Counted from the stretch's first letter, positions 15,519 through 26,714 are shown. The stretch: 64,000 bases of DNA from Oleiphilus messinensis (GCF_002162375.1 NZ_CP021425.1:1857501-1921500), one strand, 5' to 3'. Program-made: numbers and translations. Notes: a model not told the origin generated them from the sequence alone.

Positions 15519-17054
15519 ATCCAGGTTAGGTGGTGGGTAGTGGTGTTCTTCCACGATCCGGTCTCCGGCGACGGATTCCAGGCGCACATCGAAGCCCCAG
15601 AGGCGGTTGATGTGGAACAGGACTTTGTCAGTGTCTTCGTTCAGCGGTACGCCATCGACTACGGTATGGCGCAGGGTCAGGGATCGGTCGCCGCGCAGGT
15701 CGACATCCCATATTTGAATATCGGGCTCGCGGAAGCTCAGGTTGTATTGTTTTGCCAGTTGTTCCCGGATATGCCGGTAGCCATTGTCATCATGGATGGC
15801 GCTGATGGCGTATTCGTTGGATTGCTCATCGTCCACCAGGCTGAAGAGTTTCAGGTCCCGAATGACTTTGGGGGACAGGTATTGCAGGATAAAACTCTCA
15901 TCCTTGAAGTTGCGCATGGCAAAATGCAAGGCTTCGAGCCAGTCGGTATCAACCAGATCGGGGAACCAGTGGCGGTCTTCTTCCGTCGGATTTTCACACA
16001 TCCGTTTGATATCGGAGTAGATGCTGAAACCCAAGGTATAGGGGTTCAAGCCCGAGAACCACTTACTGTCGAAGGGCGGTTGATAGATCACAGCGGTATG
16101 GGATTGCAAAAACTCGATCATGAAACCGTCGGTCACTTTGCCCCGGTTATACAGCTCGTTCATCAGGGTGTAGTGCCAGAAACTGGCCCAGCCTTCGTTC
16201 ATGACCTGGGTCTGACGCTGGGGGTAAAAGTACTGGGCAATCTTGCGCACAATACGGATCACTTCCCGTTGCCAGGGCTCCAGTAGCGGGGCATTTTTCT
16301 CGAAGAAGTAGAGCAGGTTTTCCTGGGGTTCTTCAGGGAAACGGCGCTTTTTCTTTTTCACTTTTTCGTCGGGTTTAACCGGGATGGTGCGCCACAGTTC
16401 GTTAATTTGTTTTTGCTGGTATTCTTCCCGTTCTTTTTGCCGTTGTTGTTCTTCCTCTGCGGATATGGGGGCAGGGCGTTTGTAGCGATCTACGCCGTAG
16501 TTCATGATAGCGTGACAGGAATCGAGTATGTTTTCGACGGTATCGATGCCGTAGCGGTTCTCACACTCCGTAATGTAATTTTTGGCGAATAACAGGTAGT
16601 CAATAATGGCGCTGGCGTCGGTCCAGGTCTGGAACAGGTAGTTGCCTTTAAAGAATGAATTGTGCCCGTAGCAGGCGTGGGCGATGACCAGTGCCTGCAT
16701 CATCATGGTATTTTCTTCCATGAGATAGGCAATACAGGGGTTGGAGTTGATGACGATCTCATAGGCGAGACCCATCTGACCCCGCTTGTATTGCTTGGAG
16801 GTGTTTAAAAACTGCTTGCCAAAAGACCAGTGATTGTAACCCACAGGCATGCCAACCGAGGAATAGGCGTCCATCATTTGTTCGGCACTGATCACCTCGA
16901 TCTGATTGGGGTAAGTGTCCAGTTTGAAGTCCGCCGCAATTTTGGCAATCTCCCGGTCATATTGCTCGACCAGTTCGAAATTCCAGTCCGACCCGACGGA
17001 GATCGGGTCCTGTTTCGCGGTGGTTTGGTCCATTGCCGTGTTGTCTAGACTCAT
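15501..17054 (-). CDS. ycgB: SpoVR family protein
   Basis: A 517-residue protein matching SpoVR/YcgB over its length: [42 protein letters not shown], and later [14 protein letters not shown] and [10 protein letters not shown]. The family is cytoplasmic, named for a spore cortex phenotype in Bacillus; in enterobacteria it belongs to the RpoS/stress regulon. The biochemical role is not settled. It is the third gene of the prkA-yeaH-spoVR operon and its ATG overlaps the yeaH stop by 4 bp. Confidence 0.93.
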   Translation of the reverse strand: MSLDNTAMDQTTAKQDPISVGSDWNFELVEQYDREIAKIAADFKLDTYPNQIEVISAEQMMDAYSSVGMPVGYNHWSFGKQFLNTSKQYKRGQMGLAYEIVINSNPCIAYLMEENTMMMQALVIAHACYGHNSFFKGNYLFQTWTDASAIIDYLLFAKNYITECENRYGIDTVENILDSCHAIMNYGVDRYKRPAPISAEEEQQRQKEREEYQQKQINELWRTIPVKPDEKVKKKKRRFPEEPQENLLYFFEKNAPLLEPWQREVIRIVRKIAQYFYPQRQTQVMNEGWASFWHYTLMNELYNRGKVTDGFMIEFLQSHTAVIYQPPFDSKWFSGLNPYTLGFSIYSDIKRMCENPTEEDRHWFPDLVDTDWLEALHFAMRNFKDESFILQYLSPKVIRDLKLFSLVDDEQSNEYAISAIHDDNGYRHIREQLAKQYNLSFREPDIQIWDVDLRGDRSLTLRHTVVDGVPLNEDTDKVLFHINRLWGFDVRLESVAGDRIVEEHHYPPPNLDEDDDN

Positions 17055-18346
17055 GACGTTTTCCTCGCGAATAATTTGCGAAATACGGGATAGATGTCAC
17101 CGTTGTCGACGATCTGTTGCATGGCAAACGAGTCCGACCATTTCTCGGTCAGTTTTTCGTACTCATGCCAGAGCATCTGATGATCATGAGGTGTGATCTC
17201 GATATAGGAATAGTACTGAACATGGGGCAGGATCTGTTTGTTCAGCAGATCACTACAGATCGGGGAGTCATCGTTCCAGTTATCACCATCGGAGGCCTGG
17301 GCCGCGTAGATGTTCCAGTCCGACGCGGGGTAGCGCTCTGCCATGACTTGCTGCATCAGCTTCAAGGCGCTGGAGACAATGGTTCCCCCGGTTTCGCGGG
17401 AATAGAAAAACTCCTGTTCATCGACTTCTTTGGCACTGGTGTGATGGCGGATAAAGACCACATCAATCTTCTGGTAGTTTCGTTTCAGAAACAGGTAGAG
17501 CAGGATAAAGAAGCGTTTGGCGATGTCTTTGTGCATCTGGCTCATGGAGCCGGAGACATCCATCAAACAGAACATTACTGCGCTGGTGCTGGGGTAAGGT
17601 TGTTTGATGTGCTGGTTGTAGCGCAGGTCAAAATCATCGATCCAGGGAATTTTATGGATACGCTGTTTCACACGCTCGATTTCGTCTTCAAGCGCACGGA
17701 TCTGATCTTTTTTGCTGAATGCAGGGTCTGGCACATCGGGGGTGGATTTGAGTTCCTCCAGTTCCTCCGTTAATGCCGTGATTCGTTGCCGGTGTTTACC
17801 GGTGAGCGCCAGCCGACGGCCATAGGCACCACGGAGTGACCGGATCAGGTTGATTTTGGTCGGCATACCCGCCGTGGAGATGCCGGCTCGTACATATTTG
17901 TACGCGGAGGTGTCTTTCAGTTGCTTTTTGACCAGATTCGGCAGTTCGAGGTCTTCAAACATGAAGTCGAGAAACTCTTCCTGGGAAATCTGGAAGACGA
18001 ACTCGTCTATGCCCTCGCCACTGTCGCTGGCCTGACCCTGTCCCGCACCGGAGCCGCCACCTTTGGGGGGCTTCGGGATATGATCCCCGGTAACGTACTC
18101 TTTATTACCGGGATAAACGCCCTCGCGGCGGCCACCCTGGCCATGTCGAAAGGTTGGTTCTTCAATATCCTTGGTGGGAATACTGATACTCTCGCCTCGG
18201 TCCATGTCAGTAATGCTCCGTTTTTGTACTGCATCTGACACAGCTTTTTTGATGTGATCACGGTAACGGCGAAGAAAACGCTCACGGTTTACCGCGCTCT
18301 TATTCTTGCCATTGAGGCGGCGATCAATGATGTGGGTTAATCCCAT
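17051..18346 (-). CDS. yeaH: YeaH/YhbH family protein (DUF444)
   Basis: A 431-residue YeaH protein. The N-terminus has [22 protein letters not shown], typical of the family. A von-Willebrand-A-like core carries the MIDAS-type motif MDVSGSMS near residues 256-263 and the TGGT segment further on. A Gly-rich linker ([10 protein letters not shown]) precedes it. Members work with the PrkA/YeaG kinase in stress or sporulation responses, but a defined activity is lacking. Operon with prkA upstream and spoVR downstream. Confidence 0.93.
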   Translation of the reverse strand: MGLTHIIDRRLNGKNKSAVNRERFLRRYRDHIKKAVSDAVQKRSITDMDRGESISIPTKDIEEPTFRHGQGGRREGVYPGNKEYVTGDHIPKPPKGGGSGAGQGQASDSGEGIDEFVFQISQEEFLDFMFEDLELPNLVKKQLKDTSAYKYVRAGISTAGMPTKINLIRSLRGAYGRRLALTGKHRQRITALTEELEELKSTPDVPDPAFSKKDQIRALEDEIERVKQRIHKIPWIDDFDLRYNQHIKQPYPSTSAVMFCLMDVSGSMSQMHKDIAKRFFILLYLFLKRNYQKIDVVFIRHHTSAKEVDEQEFFYSRETGGTIVSSALKLMQQVMAERYPASDWNIYAAQASDGDNWNDDSPICSDLLNKQILPHVQYYSYIEITPHDHQMLWHEYEKLTEKWSDSFAMQQIVDNGDIYPVFRKLFARKTS

Positions 18347-18437
18347 AAACTCGCCTCGTATCTGTCGTCTTGACGTTAACGTCGTTCGCTCAGAGACCGT
18401 TGCCGGTCAATGAGCATGATTAGCGCATGTCGATCTG

Positions 18438-20360
18438 TTATTGCGACTTGCGTACACGTAAATACCATTCTGCAAGCAGACGAACCTGTTTCTCTGTGTA
18501 GCCCCGATCAATCATGCGGTCGACAAATTCCTGGTGTTTGCGTTGATCCTCGTTTGATGCCTTGGCATTGAAGGAAATCACCGGCAACAGGTCTTCCGTG
18601 TTGGAGAACATTTTCTTCTCGATGACGGTTCTCATTTTTTCATAGCTCATCCATGAGGGATTGTTCCCGTTGTTATTGGCACGGGCCCGCAATACGAAGT
18701 TAACAATCTCGTGACGGAAATCTTTGGGGTTACTGATGCCTGCGGTTTTCTCGATTTTCTCCAGTTCTTCGTTTATTGCGCCTCGGTCCAGAATCTCGCC
18801 GGTTTCAGGGTCGCGATATTCCTGATCCTGTATCCAGAAATCGGCGTAGGTGACATAGCGATCGAAAATGTTCTGGCCGTATTCCGAGTAAGACTCCAGG
18901 TAGGCGGTTTGAATCTCTTTGCCGATAAACTCGACGTAATGGGGCGCCAGATATTCCTTGATATAGCGCAGATAACGGTCGGCGGTTTCCGGTGGGAACT
19001 GCTCCTGCTCAATTTGTTTTTCAAGCACGTACAGCAGGTGAACCGGGTTCGCTGCCACTTCGGTGTTATCAAAGTTGAAGACTTTGGATAGAATCTTGAA
19101 CGCGAATCGGGTGGATAAACCTTCCATACCCTCGTTTACACCCGCCGAGTCTTTGTATTCCTGAATGGACTTGGCTTTCGGGTCAGTGTCTTTGATACTC
19201 TGGCCGTCGTAAACCTTCATTTTCGAGAACACATTGGAGTTTTCCGGCTCAATCAGACGGGACAGCACAGAGAACTGGGCCATCATATCCAGTGTGTCGG
19301 GTGCACAGTGCGCATGAGACAGGGAACTGTTGGCCAGCAGTTTCTGATAAATTCGCACTTCTTCAGTTATGCGCAAGCAATAGGGCACTTTGATGATGTA
19401 AACCCGATCAAGAAAGGCCTCATTGTTTTTGTTGTTGCGGAAGGTTTGCCACTCCGATTCATTGGAGTGGGCGAGAATGACGCCTTCAAAGGGGACGGCA
19501 CTCATGCCTTCGGTGGTGTTGTAATTTCCTTCCTGGGTTGCAGTCAATAAAGGGTGCAGTACTTTAATCGGGGCTTTGAACATCTCCACGAATTCCATAA
19601 TGCCCTGATTGGCTTTACACAGCCCCCCACTGAAGCTGTAGGCATCGGGATCATCTTGAGAAAACTCTTCCAGCATGCGAATGTTGACTTTACCGACCAG
19701 TGCGGAAATGTCCTGATTGTTGTCATCACCGGGTTCGGTTTTTGCGATTGCAATCTGATCCAGAATGGAAGGGTATTTTTTAACGACCCGGAATTTCGAG
19801 ATGTCACCATTGTATTCGTGCAGGCGTTTCACGGCCCAGGGTGACATGATGGATTTGATATAGCGTTGAGGAATACCGTATTCCTCTTCAAGAATTTTTC
19901 CGTCTTCTTTGGAGTCAAAAAGTGCCAATGGAGATTCGTTGACGGGTGAGCCTTTTATGGCATAAAAGGGCACTTTTTGCATCAGTGCTTTCAGTTTCTC
20001 AGCCAGAGATGATTTACCGCCACCGACCGGGCCGAGTAAGTAGAGAATCTGTTTTTTCTCCTCCAGGCCTTGTGCGGCGTGTTTGAAGAAGGAGACGATC
20101 TGTTCGACACATTCTTCCATGCCGTAGAACTCGTCGAACTCTTTGTAGCGTCTGATTATTTTGTTGGAAAATATGCGGCTAAGGCGTGGATCTTTGGAGG
20201 TATCAACAAGCTCACCTTCGCCGATGGCGATTAACATGCGTTCTGCTGCTGTGGCGTATGCTGTAGAATCCTTTTTACAAATCTGTAAATATTCTTCTAG
20301 CGTAAACTCTTCTTCCTGAGTTGAGTCATAACGCGTTTTGAAGTGGTTAAAGATACTCAT
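18438..20360 (-). CDS. yeaG: PrkA/YeaG family AAA+ serine protein kinase
   Basis: A 640-residue protein at the full family length. The AAA+ part has Walker A GPVGGGKSSLAEKL (about residues 109-122) and the conserved block SNESEWQTFRNNK, EAFLDRVYIIKVPYC. The C-terminal PrkA kinase-like region ends RGYTEKQVRLLAEWYLR. YeaG is linked in E. coli to nitrogen and stationary-phase stress with YeaH. It is the promoter-proximal gene of the operon; a 91-bp gap separates it from yeaH. Confidence 0.94.
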   Translation of the reverse strand: MSIFNHFKTRYDSTQEEEFTLEEYLQICKKDSTAYATAAERMLIAIGEGELVDTSKDPRLSRIFSNKIIRRYKEFDEFYGMEECVEQIVSFFKHAAQGLEEKKQILYLLGPVGGGKSSLAEKLKALMQKVPFYAIKGSPVNESPLALFDSKEDGKILEEEYGIPQRYIKSIMSPWAVKRLHEYNGDISKFRVVKKYPSILDQIAIAKTEPGDDNNQDISALVGKVNIRMLEEFSQDDPDAYSFSGGLCKANQGIMEFVEMFKAPIKVLHPLLTATQEGNYNTTEGMSAVPFEGVILAHSNESEWQTFRNNKNNEAFLDRVYIIKVPYCLRITEEVRIYQKLLANSSLSHAHCAPDTLDMMAQFSVLSRLIEPENSNVFSKMKVYDGQSIKDTDPKAKSIQEYKDSAGVNEGMEGLSTRFAFKILSKVFNFDNTEVAANPVHLLYVLEKQIEQEQFPPETADRYLRYIKEYLAPHYVEFIGKEIQTAYLESYSEYGQNIFDRYVTYADFWIQDQEYRDPETGEILDRGAINEELEKIEKTAGISNPKDFRHEIVNFVLRARANNNGNNPSWMSYEKMRTVIEKKMFSNTEDLLPVISFNAKASNEDQRKHQEFVDRMIDRGYTEKQVRLLAEWYLRVRKSQ

Positions 20361-20674
20361 GACGCGGCCCTCATTGTATTATTTATGCTAACTCGTTACA
20401 CCGTTTCTTCCCCTATGGCGACGCCTGGTGGATACCAGTCCATTGTGCATCCGTCGACATTTATGAGTAGTAAAGCAGGCATTGTGCCAATCATCCTTTC
20501 AGAGCCGCTGTTTCTGTTCCGTCCCGGAAACTAATCGCGACCTGTATTTCAGTTTCGTTAATTGTTTGTTTATTAAACTATAACCTGTAGCACGGCCCTT
20601 TGCACACTTTTGGACAACGTTACCAGGCGATAAGTTCGTTGTAATGCGCGATTTTGGTTATTTTTGTTGCCGGT
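20361..20674. other. Upstream region of the prkA operon
   Basis: About 310 bases between the Tpm gene stop and the prkA start, both minus strand. It should hold the prkA promoter and any Tpm terminator. I see AT-rich blocks near 20560-20585 but no clear promoter, hairpin or small gene. Confidence 0.35.
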
Positions 20675-21373
20675 CTAAAGCTTTGTTATTTGATAGACAC
20701 ATTCAGTCATATAGGACAAACCTCTGCGTTTGGCAAATGGGTCGTCTGCCCCTAAATTGTTTTTTTGCACCTGCTTAGTGACCCATTTTGCACCATAAAG
20801 TGACATCACTTCCGGTTCGGTCACACTATAGGGAGGACCTTCCATTTCACCGGAGTCATATTCCATCGTGACCAGGAGAATTTGACTCTCCCGGGGCAAA
20901 ATTTGATGCAGATGATCGACGTAGCGACGGCGCATTTCGTCCGGCAGGGCGATCAGTGCGGCGCGGTCAAAGACCGTTTTAACCCCTGCAACATGGCTCG
21001 CATCCAGATCGAATAAGTCACCACAGTAGATCTGAATATCATTGTGCTGATAGAGCGTGAAAGGGGGGTCAGGCCTGACCTGGGCCTTGAGGTTGGTTTC
21101 TTCGAACAGGTCTTTACAGGCGATGGGGCTCAGCTCCACGCCGATAACCGGGTGGCCCTTGTCGCTCAGCCAGAGGATATCCCGGGATTTGCCGCACAAG
21201 GGCAACAACACCGTTTCCGACCCGGTCACGGTAAAATCCTGCCAGTGACTGGCAAGGTATTGATTGACGGTGCCTTCGTGGAAGCCAATTTCATTTCGAC
21301 GCCATTTGTCATGCCAGAAGTCATAACGCAGCGAACTGTGGCTCGGCTTCGAGTCATGGTTATTCTCAGTCAT
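20675..21373 (-). CDS. tpm: Thiopurine S-methyltransferase
   Basis: A 232-residue bacterial TPMT. Signatures are FWHDKWRRNEIGFHEG at the N-terminus, VLLPLCGKSRDILWL (the S-adenosylmethionine loop), GHPVIGVELSPIA and the later PPYSVTEPEV. The enzyme methylates thiopurines and, in bacteria, selenium and tellurium oxyanions; this is family knowledge. I use the ATG at 21373, which has AGAGG upstream, instead of the frame's earlier start at 21400. Divergent from dbpA. Confidence 0.9.
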   Translation of the reverse strand: MTENNHDSKPSHSSLRYDFWHDKWRRNEIGFHEGTVNQYLASHWQDFTVTGSETVLLPLCGKSRDILWLSDKGHPVIGVELSPIACKDLFEETNLKAQVRPDPPFTLYQHNDIQIYCGDLFDLDASHVAGVKTVFDRAALIALPDEMRRRYVDHLHQILPRESQILLVTMEYDSGEMEGPPYSVTEPEVMSLYGAKWVTKQVQKNNLGADDPFAKRRGLSYMTECVYQITKL

Positions 21374-21587
21374 AAAGCCTCTCGTGCTCTGCTGGAGCAA
21401 ACCGGATTTAAAATCGGGCTGAGCGCCGTTTTGCTCATGCGGGTTTGCCGGGTATTCAATTAATTGTGGATCAGAGCCGCCATATCGGCAACCGATAACG
21501 GAATATCGTAATGTTTCGACGCGGGCTATGTTAAGCTAGTCACCTTTATTGACGTATCCATTTTACAGCTATCAGGTGGTATTCATC

Positions 21588-22994
21588 TTGTCCGACGCAG
21601 CATTTTCCACGCTCCCGCTTCAGGCGGAAATTATCAACAATCTTGCGACTCTGGGGTATGAACAGATGACGCCCATTCAGGCGGCCAGTCTACCCCATGT
21701 GCTAGCCGGTAAAGATGTTACAGCCAAGGCGAGAACCGGAAGCGGAAAAACCGCTGCGTTTATGTTGGGTGTTTTGAATCAACTGGAGACCCGTGATTTT
21801 GAGCCACAATCACTGGTGCTGTGTCCAACCCGGGAGCTGGCAACCCAGGTGGCCGAAGAATCCCGCAAACTGGCCCGTTTTATTCCCAATGTAAAAGTGT
21901 TGACCTTGTGCGGGGGCATGCCCATCGGGCCACAAATCGGGTCTCTGGAGCATGGAGCCCATATCGTCGTTGGCACCCCGGGACGTATTTCCGATCATAT
22001 CCGTAAAGGAACCCTGTCGTTACGCAATATCCGTACGGTGGTGCTGGATGAAGCGGACCGGATGCTGGATATGGGATTTGTCGATGAGATCTCGGACATT
22101 GTCAGCCACACCCCCCCGGCGCGACAGACGTTATTTTTTTCTGCGACCTATCCAGATAATGTGCAAGCACTAGTGGAACGCTTTCAGCGTGAACCTGAGT
22201 TTGTCACGATTCAGGATACAGCACGTGTTGCCAACAATATTGAACAGGCCTTCTGGCTGGTTCCGGCGGCAAACAAGGTGGAGGCGGTTTGTGAAATTAT
22301 CGAAACGGAACAATTGTCTTCTGCAATACTGTTTTGTCAGACCCGCCAGGGCTGTGTCGATTTGGAGCGTTCGTTGCGGGATTGGGGGGCCAGTGCCTTG
22401 GCATTGCATGGGGATATGGAGCAACGGGAGCGGGATCAAGTACTGGCCAAATTTAGTAACGGAAGTGCCTCATTCCTGATTGCAACCGATGTTGCTGCCC
22501 GTGGTCTGGATATTGCTGATTTGCCGGGGGTAATTAATGTGGATATTCCCGCAGACCCCCATGTTTACGTACACCGTATTGGTCGCACCGGTCGGGCAGG
22601 TAAACTTGGGCACGCCTGGACATTGGTGACCGAGCGCCAGATTCCGCGCTATCAGGCCATCTGCATGATTCAGAACAGTGATCATGGCATGCTGGACTGG
22701 ATCGATGTCGTAAAACAACGCAATGGTCCAGAGCCGGGCGCAACTCGCTGTAGCATACGACCTGCGATGGTGACCTTGGCGATTGACGGCGGCAAGAAAA
22801 ATAAAATCAGGCCGGGTGATGTTTTAGGAGCATTAACGGGTGATGCTGGTTTGAAAGGGGATGCGGTCGGGGCTATTACCATATTCCCGTTTATTACCTA
22901 TGTGGCGGTAGACGCGGCGTTATCCAAGCAAGCTCTTGAGCGATTGCGTTCCGGGAAGATTAAAGGCAAAAAGCTGAAAGTTAGAAAGGTCTGA
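21588..22994 (+). CDS. dbpA: ATP-dependent RNA helicase DbpA
   Basis: About 468 residues. The DEAD-box motifs are all present: Q motif region MTPIQAASLPHVL, motif I ARTGSGKT, Ia PTRELA, DEAD in VLDEADRMLDMGF, SAT in FFSATYP, and the C-terminal HRIGRTGRAG. The last 75 residues (KIRPGDVLGALTGDAGLKG...) form the DbpA RNA-binding domain that targets hairpin 92 of 23S rRNA during large-subunit assembly. I chose the TTG at 21588 because AGGTGG lies nine bases upstream and the protein then starts like known DbpA; a TTG at 21549 is also in frame. Confidence 0.93.
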   Translation: MSDAAFSTLPLQAEIINNLATLGYEQMTPIQAASLPHVLAGKDVTAKARTGSGKTAAFMLGVLNQLETRDFEPQSLVLCPTRELATQVAEESRKLARFIPNVKVLTLCGGMPIGPQIGSLEHGAHIVVGTPGRISDHIRKGTLSLRNIRTVVLDEADRMLDMGFVDEISDIVSHTPPARQTLFFSATYPDNVQALVERFQREPEFVTIQDTARVANNIEQAFWLVPAANKVEAVCEIIETEQLSSAILFCQTRQGCVDLERSLRDWGASALALHGDMEQRERDQVLAKFSNGSASFLIATDVAARGLDIADLPGVINVDIPADPHVYVHRIGRTGRAGKLGHAWTLVTERQIPRYQAICMIQNSDHGMLDWIDVVKQRNGPEPGATRCSIRPAMVTLAIDGGKKNKIRPGDVLGALTGDAGLKGDAVGAITIFPFITYVAVDAALSKQALERLRSGKIKGKKLKVRKV

Positions 22995-23098
22995 TGGCGC
23001 ATCTGGAGATTGAAGGTGATAAGGTGTTGTGTTTAATTGCGCTAACATTTTGAAATCTCGAACAATACGCTTTTGAAATCTGACACTCTTTTCACAAT

Positions 23099-23144
23099 TA
23101 TGGTGCAAAAAAACGAACTAAAACGATGCGTTTTTTGCGCCATA
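23099..23144 (+). terminator. Long A/T-rich inverted repeat after dbpA
   Basis: TATGGTGCAAAAAAACG and CGTTTTTTGCGCCATAA are near-perfect complements around a 12-base loop, about 105 bases after the dbpA stop. It looks like a terminator or a short inverted element; it lies just outside the IS1380 element. Confidence 0.5.
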
Positions 23145-23159
23145 AGAGTGCCTGTAGCC

Positions 23160-23164
23160 TGTTA
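23160..23164. repeat. Target site duplication TGTTA (left copy)
   Basis: TGTTA immediately left of the IS1380 end; the same five bases follow the right end at 24842-24846. Confidence 0.85.
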
Positions 23165-24841
23165 CCTAAATCCTGCAATCTATATGTCTGAATCGATTCG
23201 ATACGACTATAGCGACATTTAGTGTCGATGGATCACCGTTTTGCACACCATGCAACTGAAAAAAGCGTAATTCACTTGATTAGATTGTTTAAATTATAAT
23301 CACCTTTGTCGTCAACCTGAGCAACAGGCCAAAGTCTGCCTGATTCCAAATTTGGAATTTGCTTAGTCAGAGAATTTGAGTATAGGTATTTTGGTCAATG
23401 AATAAACGACAACTTTAACCAGTCAGCCCACGGAGTTGGGTGAAGATGGTTGCTCGGAACTTTGACCTTAAGCTGATTCCCACCACGCAAGAGTTGTCCC
23501 GCAGTACGTACCAGAAAAGTTCGGATAGTCTGAATTTCCCATCGTTTCAATTCGTCATTATCGCTCAGTAGCGCCATCCAGCGTACCGTGTTATACGCCA
23601 GCACAGCACATTGGAAAAGTAATGAGCTGGCCATGAAATCATGGCTCTTGATTTGCGCCAGTCCCATTTGGTTCTTGGCTTCATCCAACCAGGTTTCACA
23701 AGTTGCGCGCTTTCCGTATGTCGTGTGTGCTTGCCAAGGAGACAACCGCTCTGTGGTTACATAGCAGAAGTAGTCGTAAACGGGCTCATTCAGCAAGGCT
23801 TGTTGAGGGCCTTTGGTGATGAAGGCCGTTTTACGCCGCACAGCAACAAAGCGACGTGCCCGTTCCCATTGACCGCATTGATGGAAAAAGTCGCACTGTT
23901 CCCAACCGGTATGACCAGGCACTCGTTGCCAAGCTTGCTTGTCCAACAAAGCAGCAAGGCCTTTGAGTTTCACTTTAATCAGGTAACCATGGCGAGCCTG
24001 ATCCAGCCAGTCCATGAGCTCTCCAACAAAGAATCCTGAATCACCTCGGAATAGCAGCCGCATTCTGGGTGGCATCTGCGCAGAAAGTTGCTGCATGAAG
24101 CCTACAATGCCATTGCTGGTGTAGGTGCTGCCACTGCGCAACCATGCTTGCAAAATTTCTTTCGTGTGGCTGCAAAAGGCAACCAGTGGATGATAAGAGT
24201 TAGAGCCTTTTTTCGTTGGGTTGTAGCCTTTTTCGGCACCTTCCTGTTGACCGTAAACGGTTTTGACAGTCGAGTCCACATCAATCCAGCCTCGATAGAG
24301 CGTTCCGGGCAACCAAGTACCGGACTTCAATGCTCTGTGCCAAACCCCCTGACGCAAGATGTGATTAATCTGTTCGAGCTGAGTGACATGCTTGAGCTTT
24401 CCACAACGGAAAATACGACCCAATGTGCAGTCATCTGGAATCGATAGCCACCCCCCCACTTCACGCAACACCTGATCTGCCCACACAAAAACCACCTTCC
24501 TGAGCGAAGTGGCACCGGCGATGATGCCGATAATCGTTAGGTAGATCGAGTCGCCCAAACTGTAACGAGCACTGTTGCCGCGTTGCAAATCAAGGTGCTT
24601 CTGGCAAGCCTCGGTAAAACCGATGTGATCGAGGAAATGCATGGCAGGGATAATTCCAGCTTGACTGGTCAGCTTTTTTCCAGTGTGTTGATAGCGAATT
24701 TTTGCGGCTGGTTTTTTGGCACTTTTATGGGTATTCTTACTCATGAAAAAGGTGACTCTGATTTGTTGATTATTTGGCGATAACCAATTGAATCAAGTCG
24801 CCTTTTTCTTTTCAAGTACAATGTTATTTGCAGAATTTAGG
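23165..24841 (-). mobile_element. IS1380-family insertion sequence, complete (1677 bp)
   Basis: The ends are CCTAAATCCTGCAATC at 23165 and, read inward from the right, CCTAAATTCTGCAAAT ending at 24841, a good match starting CCTA as in ISEcp1 and relatives. A TGTTA duplication flanks the element on both sides. The single transposase gene is intact. Together this indicates a fairly recent insertion into the gap between dbpA and the chemoreceptor gene. Confidence 0.92.
23395..24744 (-). CDS. IS1380 family transposase
   Basis: A 449-residue DDE transposase of the IS1380 type. The catalytic Asp residues fit DVDSTVKTVYG and LLFRGDSGFF, and the Glu fits CETWLDEAKNQMG. The frame is full length and uninterrupted. 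It lies in the minus orientation inside the 1677-bp element; its start is 97 bp from the right inverted repeat and its end 230 bp from the left. Confidence 0.92.
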   Translation of the reverse strand: MSKNTHKSAKKPAAKIRYQHTGKKLTSQAGIIPAMHFLDHIGFTEACQKHLDLQRGNSARYSLGDSIYLTIIGIIAGATSLRKVVFVWADQVLREVGGWLSIPDDCTLGRIFRCGKLKHVTQLEQINHILRQGVWHRALKSGTWLPGTLYRGWIDVDSTVKTVYGQQEGAEKGYNPTKKGSNSYHPLVAFCSHTKEILQAWLRSGSTYTSNGIVGFMQQLSAQMPPRMRLLFRGDSGFFVGELMDWLDQARHGYLIKVKLKGLAALLDKQAWQRVPGHTGWEQCDFFHQCGQWERARRFVAVRRKTAFITKGPQQALLNEPVYDYFCYVTTERLSPWQAHTTYGKRATCETWLDEAKNQMGLAQIKSHDFMASSLLFQCAVLAYNTVRWMALLSDNDELKRWEIQTIRTFLVRTAGQLLRGGNQLKVKVPSNHLHPTPWADWLKLSFIH

Positions 24842-24846
24842 TGTTA
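24842..24846. repeat. Target site duplication TGTTA (right copy)
   Basis: Second copy of the 5-bp duplication directly after the right inverted repeat. Confidence 0.85.
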
Positions 24847-25126
24847 TTTAGTATGTTACAAAAAATAACAAAAAGTCGTGGGGCTTAACCCGCTTTTCAT
24901 TTCTTTGTAATCTCTTTGTAAAATCATACACTTTCGTTTCTGTGACCACGCTGTTTATTTAGTAAGCATTATTTTGGTGCAGCAGTTGGTATTTCTTTGC
25001 GTAATTTTTAGGCGCTATCATTGTTTTAAGTGATCGATTGTAAATTGGGCATTCTATGGGGAGGCCCGATTGCAATCCGTTTGTGGGGGCGGTTGATCAC
25101 GCACCGGAATTAGTATCACAAATGAC

Positions 25127-26707
25127 GTGAGTAAAATAATGAAAAAATTAAGCGTTCAAATATTGCTTTTCAAATTGTTGTTTCTTTTTCTACTGGTCAG
25201 CTCATTAAACTTTCTTTCATTGTGGATCTGGATTGAGTCTTCCGAGGAGGAGGGGAGGGTTATCAATCTGGCGGGTAAACAGCGCATGTTAACCCAGAAA
25301 ATGATGAAGGAATCCCTGCTCATCTCGGTCGGCGTACCACTGGAACATAACCTGAAACGTACGATTGAAGAGTTTGAAGCAAACCTGAATGGTTTGCTTT
25401 CCGGAGATGAGGGCTTGGGTTTGCCCAGAACCGACTCCGAAACCATTCGCCAGGAGCTGGTTCAGGTTGAAAACTTGTGGCGTAACTACAAGCAAATGAT
25501 GACAACGCTGTCTGATTCCCATCAGACATTGAGCGTATCAGCGTTGAATACCTACCATACGGAATCCATCAAGATTCTAAAGCAGATGAATTCGGCTGTT
25601 TCCTTATTTGAACAGGCCAATAAGGACAAAATGTTGAGTCTACGTAATCGATCAGGCGGTTTATTTGTCTTCTCGCTGGTGTTAGTGCTCGGTTTTTTCC
25701 TGTTTATTCGCGCCAATGTCATTCGTCGCTTAAGTACCACCAAAGACAAAATTACCCAGTTGGAATCGGATTTGGACTTACGTCTTCAGCTTCCCGAGGG
25801 ACGGGAGGATGAGATTGGCAAGATTGTCCGGGCGACCAATAAAATGGTGCAGCGCATCAAGTCATTGTGTGCTCAGTTTCAGTCTGGCTCTGAGCGTATT
25901 GCTGTATCATCGACGCAGTTACAAGGCATCTCGGAGCAACAACGTGGTGATATGGAAAACCAGCAACAGGAAACCGAGCTGGTGGCCACAGCGATCGAGG
26001 AGTTGCTGCAATCGGTGAACGATATTGCCCAAAATACACAGTTGGCTGCAACCGTGGCCAACGAATGTTTTGACGTGGCCCAGGAAAGCGCACAACTGGT
26101 TTCCAGCTCGGTAGAAAATGGCCGTCAATTGGCGCTGGAAATGCAACAAGCCACGGATACGGTGTCATCGTTGGGGCGAGACTCCGAAGCCATTGGTGCA
26201 ATACTGGTTACCATTCGCAATATCGCAGAGCAAACCAATCTGCTGGCGCTGAATGCGGCGATTGAAGCGGCAAGGGCGGGCGAACATGGTCGGGGTTTCG
26301 CGGTTGTGGCGGACGAGGTTAGAACGCTGGCATTGAGCACGCAATCCGCGACTGAGGAAATCAATAACCTGATCGAACGTTTGCAAAATGGTGCCCAGTC
26401 CGCTCAAGTTGCTATCGAGCAGGGCGGAGCTCGGTCAGCGAGTTGCCAGTTTGATATCAATCAGATCAGTGATGCCTTGCAGGTGCTGATCGGCAAAATC
26501 GATTCCATCAACGGCTTGAATACCCAGGTCGCCAGTGCCACCGAGCAGCAGCGTATGGTGGTCGGTGATATCGGTCAGAATGTTAACAATGTGCGGGATA
26601 TGACAGTGCGAACCAGTGATTCTGCAATGGAGACGCTGGCGCTGGTTTCTGACCTAGCGGATATGAGCCGGGACTTCAATAAACAAGTTGCAGTTTTCAA
26701 AATATAG
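25127..26707 (+). CDS. Methyl-accepting chemotaxis protein with PilJ-type sensor
   Basis: A 526-residue chemoreceptor. TM1 spans about residues 11-35; the periplasmic part starts with [18 protein letters not shown], the type IV pilus methyl-accepting (PilJ/NarX-like) signature. TM2 lies near residues 178-196, followed by a HAMP domain ([15 protein letters not shown]). The signalling tip reads [22 protein letters not shown], and the flanks hold probable methylation helices. The frame starts at GTG 25127; an ATG at 25139 is an alternative. The ligand is unknown, although the Q-R-M-L-x-Q box is shared with nitrate sensors. Confidence 0.9.
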   Translation: MSKIMKKLSVQILLFKLLFLFLLVSSLNFLSLWIWIESSEEEGRVINLAGKQRMLTQKMMKESLLISVGVPLEHNLKRTIEEFEANLNGLLSGDEGLGLPRTDSETIRQELVQVENLWRNYKQMMTTLSDSHQTLSVSALNTYHTESIKILKQMNSAVSLFEQANKDKMLSLRNRSGGLFVFSLVLVLGFFLFIRANVIRRLSTTKDKITQLESDLDLRLQLPEGREDEIGKIVRATNKMVQRIKSLCAQFQSGSERIAVSSTQLQGISEQQRGDMENQQQETELVATAIEELLQSVNDIAQNTQLAATVANECFDVAQESAQLVSSSVENGRQLALEMQQATDTVSSLGRDSEAIGAILVTIRNIAEQTNLLALNAAIEAARAGEHGRGFAVVADEVRTLALSTQSATEEINNLIERLQNGAQSAQVAIEQGGARSASCQFDINQISDALQVLIGKIDSINGLNTQVASATEQQRMVVGDIGQNVNNVRDMTVRTSDSAMETLALVSDLADMSRDFNKQVAVFKI

Positions 26708-26714
26708 AACGAAC

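Noticed and set aside
15540-16286. 248-residue plus-strand frame opposite spoVR
   Set aside because: Antisense shadow of a well-conserved gene; no family features of its own.
17117-17773. 218-residue plus-strand frame opposite yeaH
   Set aside because: Antisense shadow; the yeaH product matches its family in the other frame.
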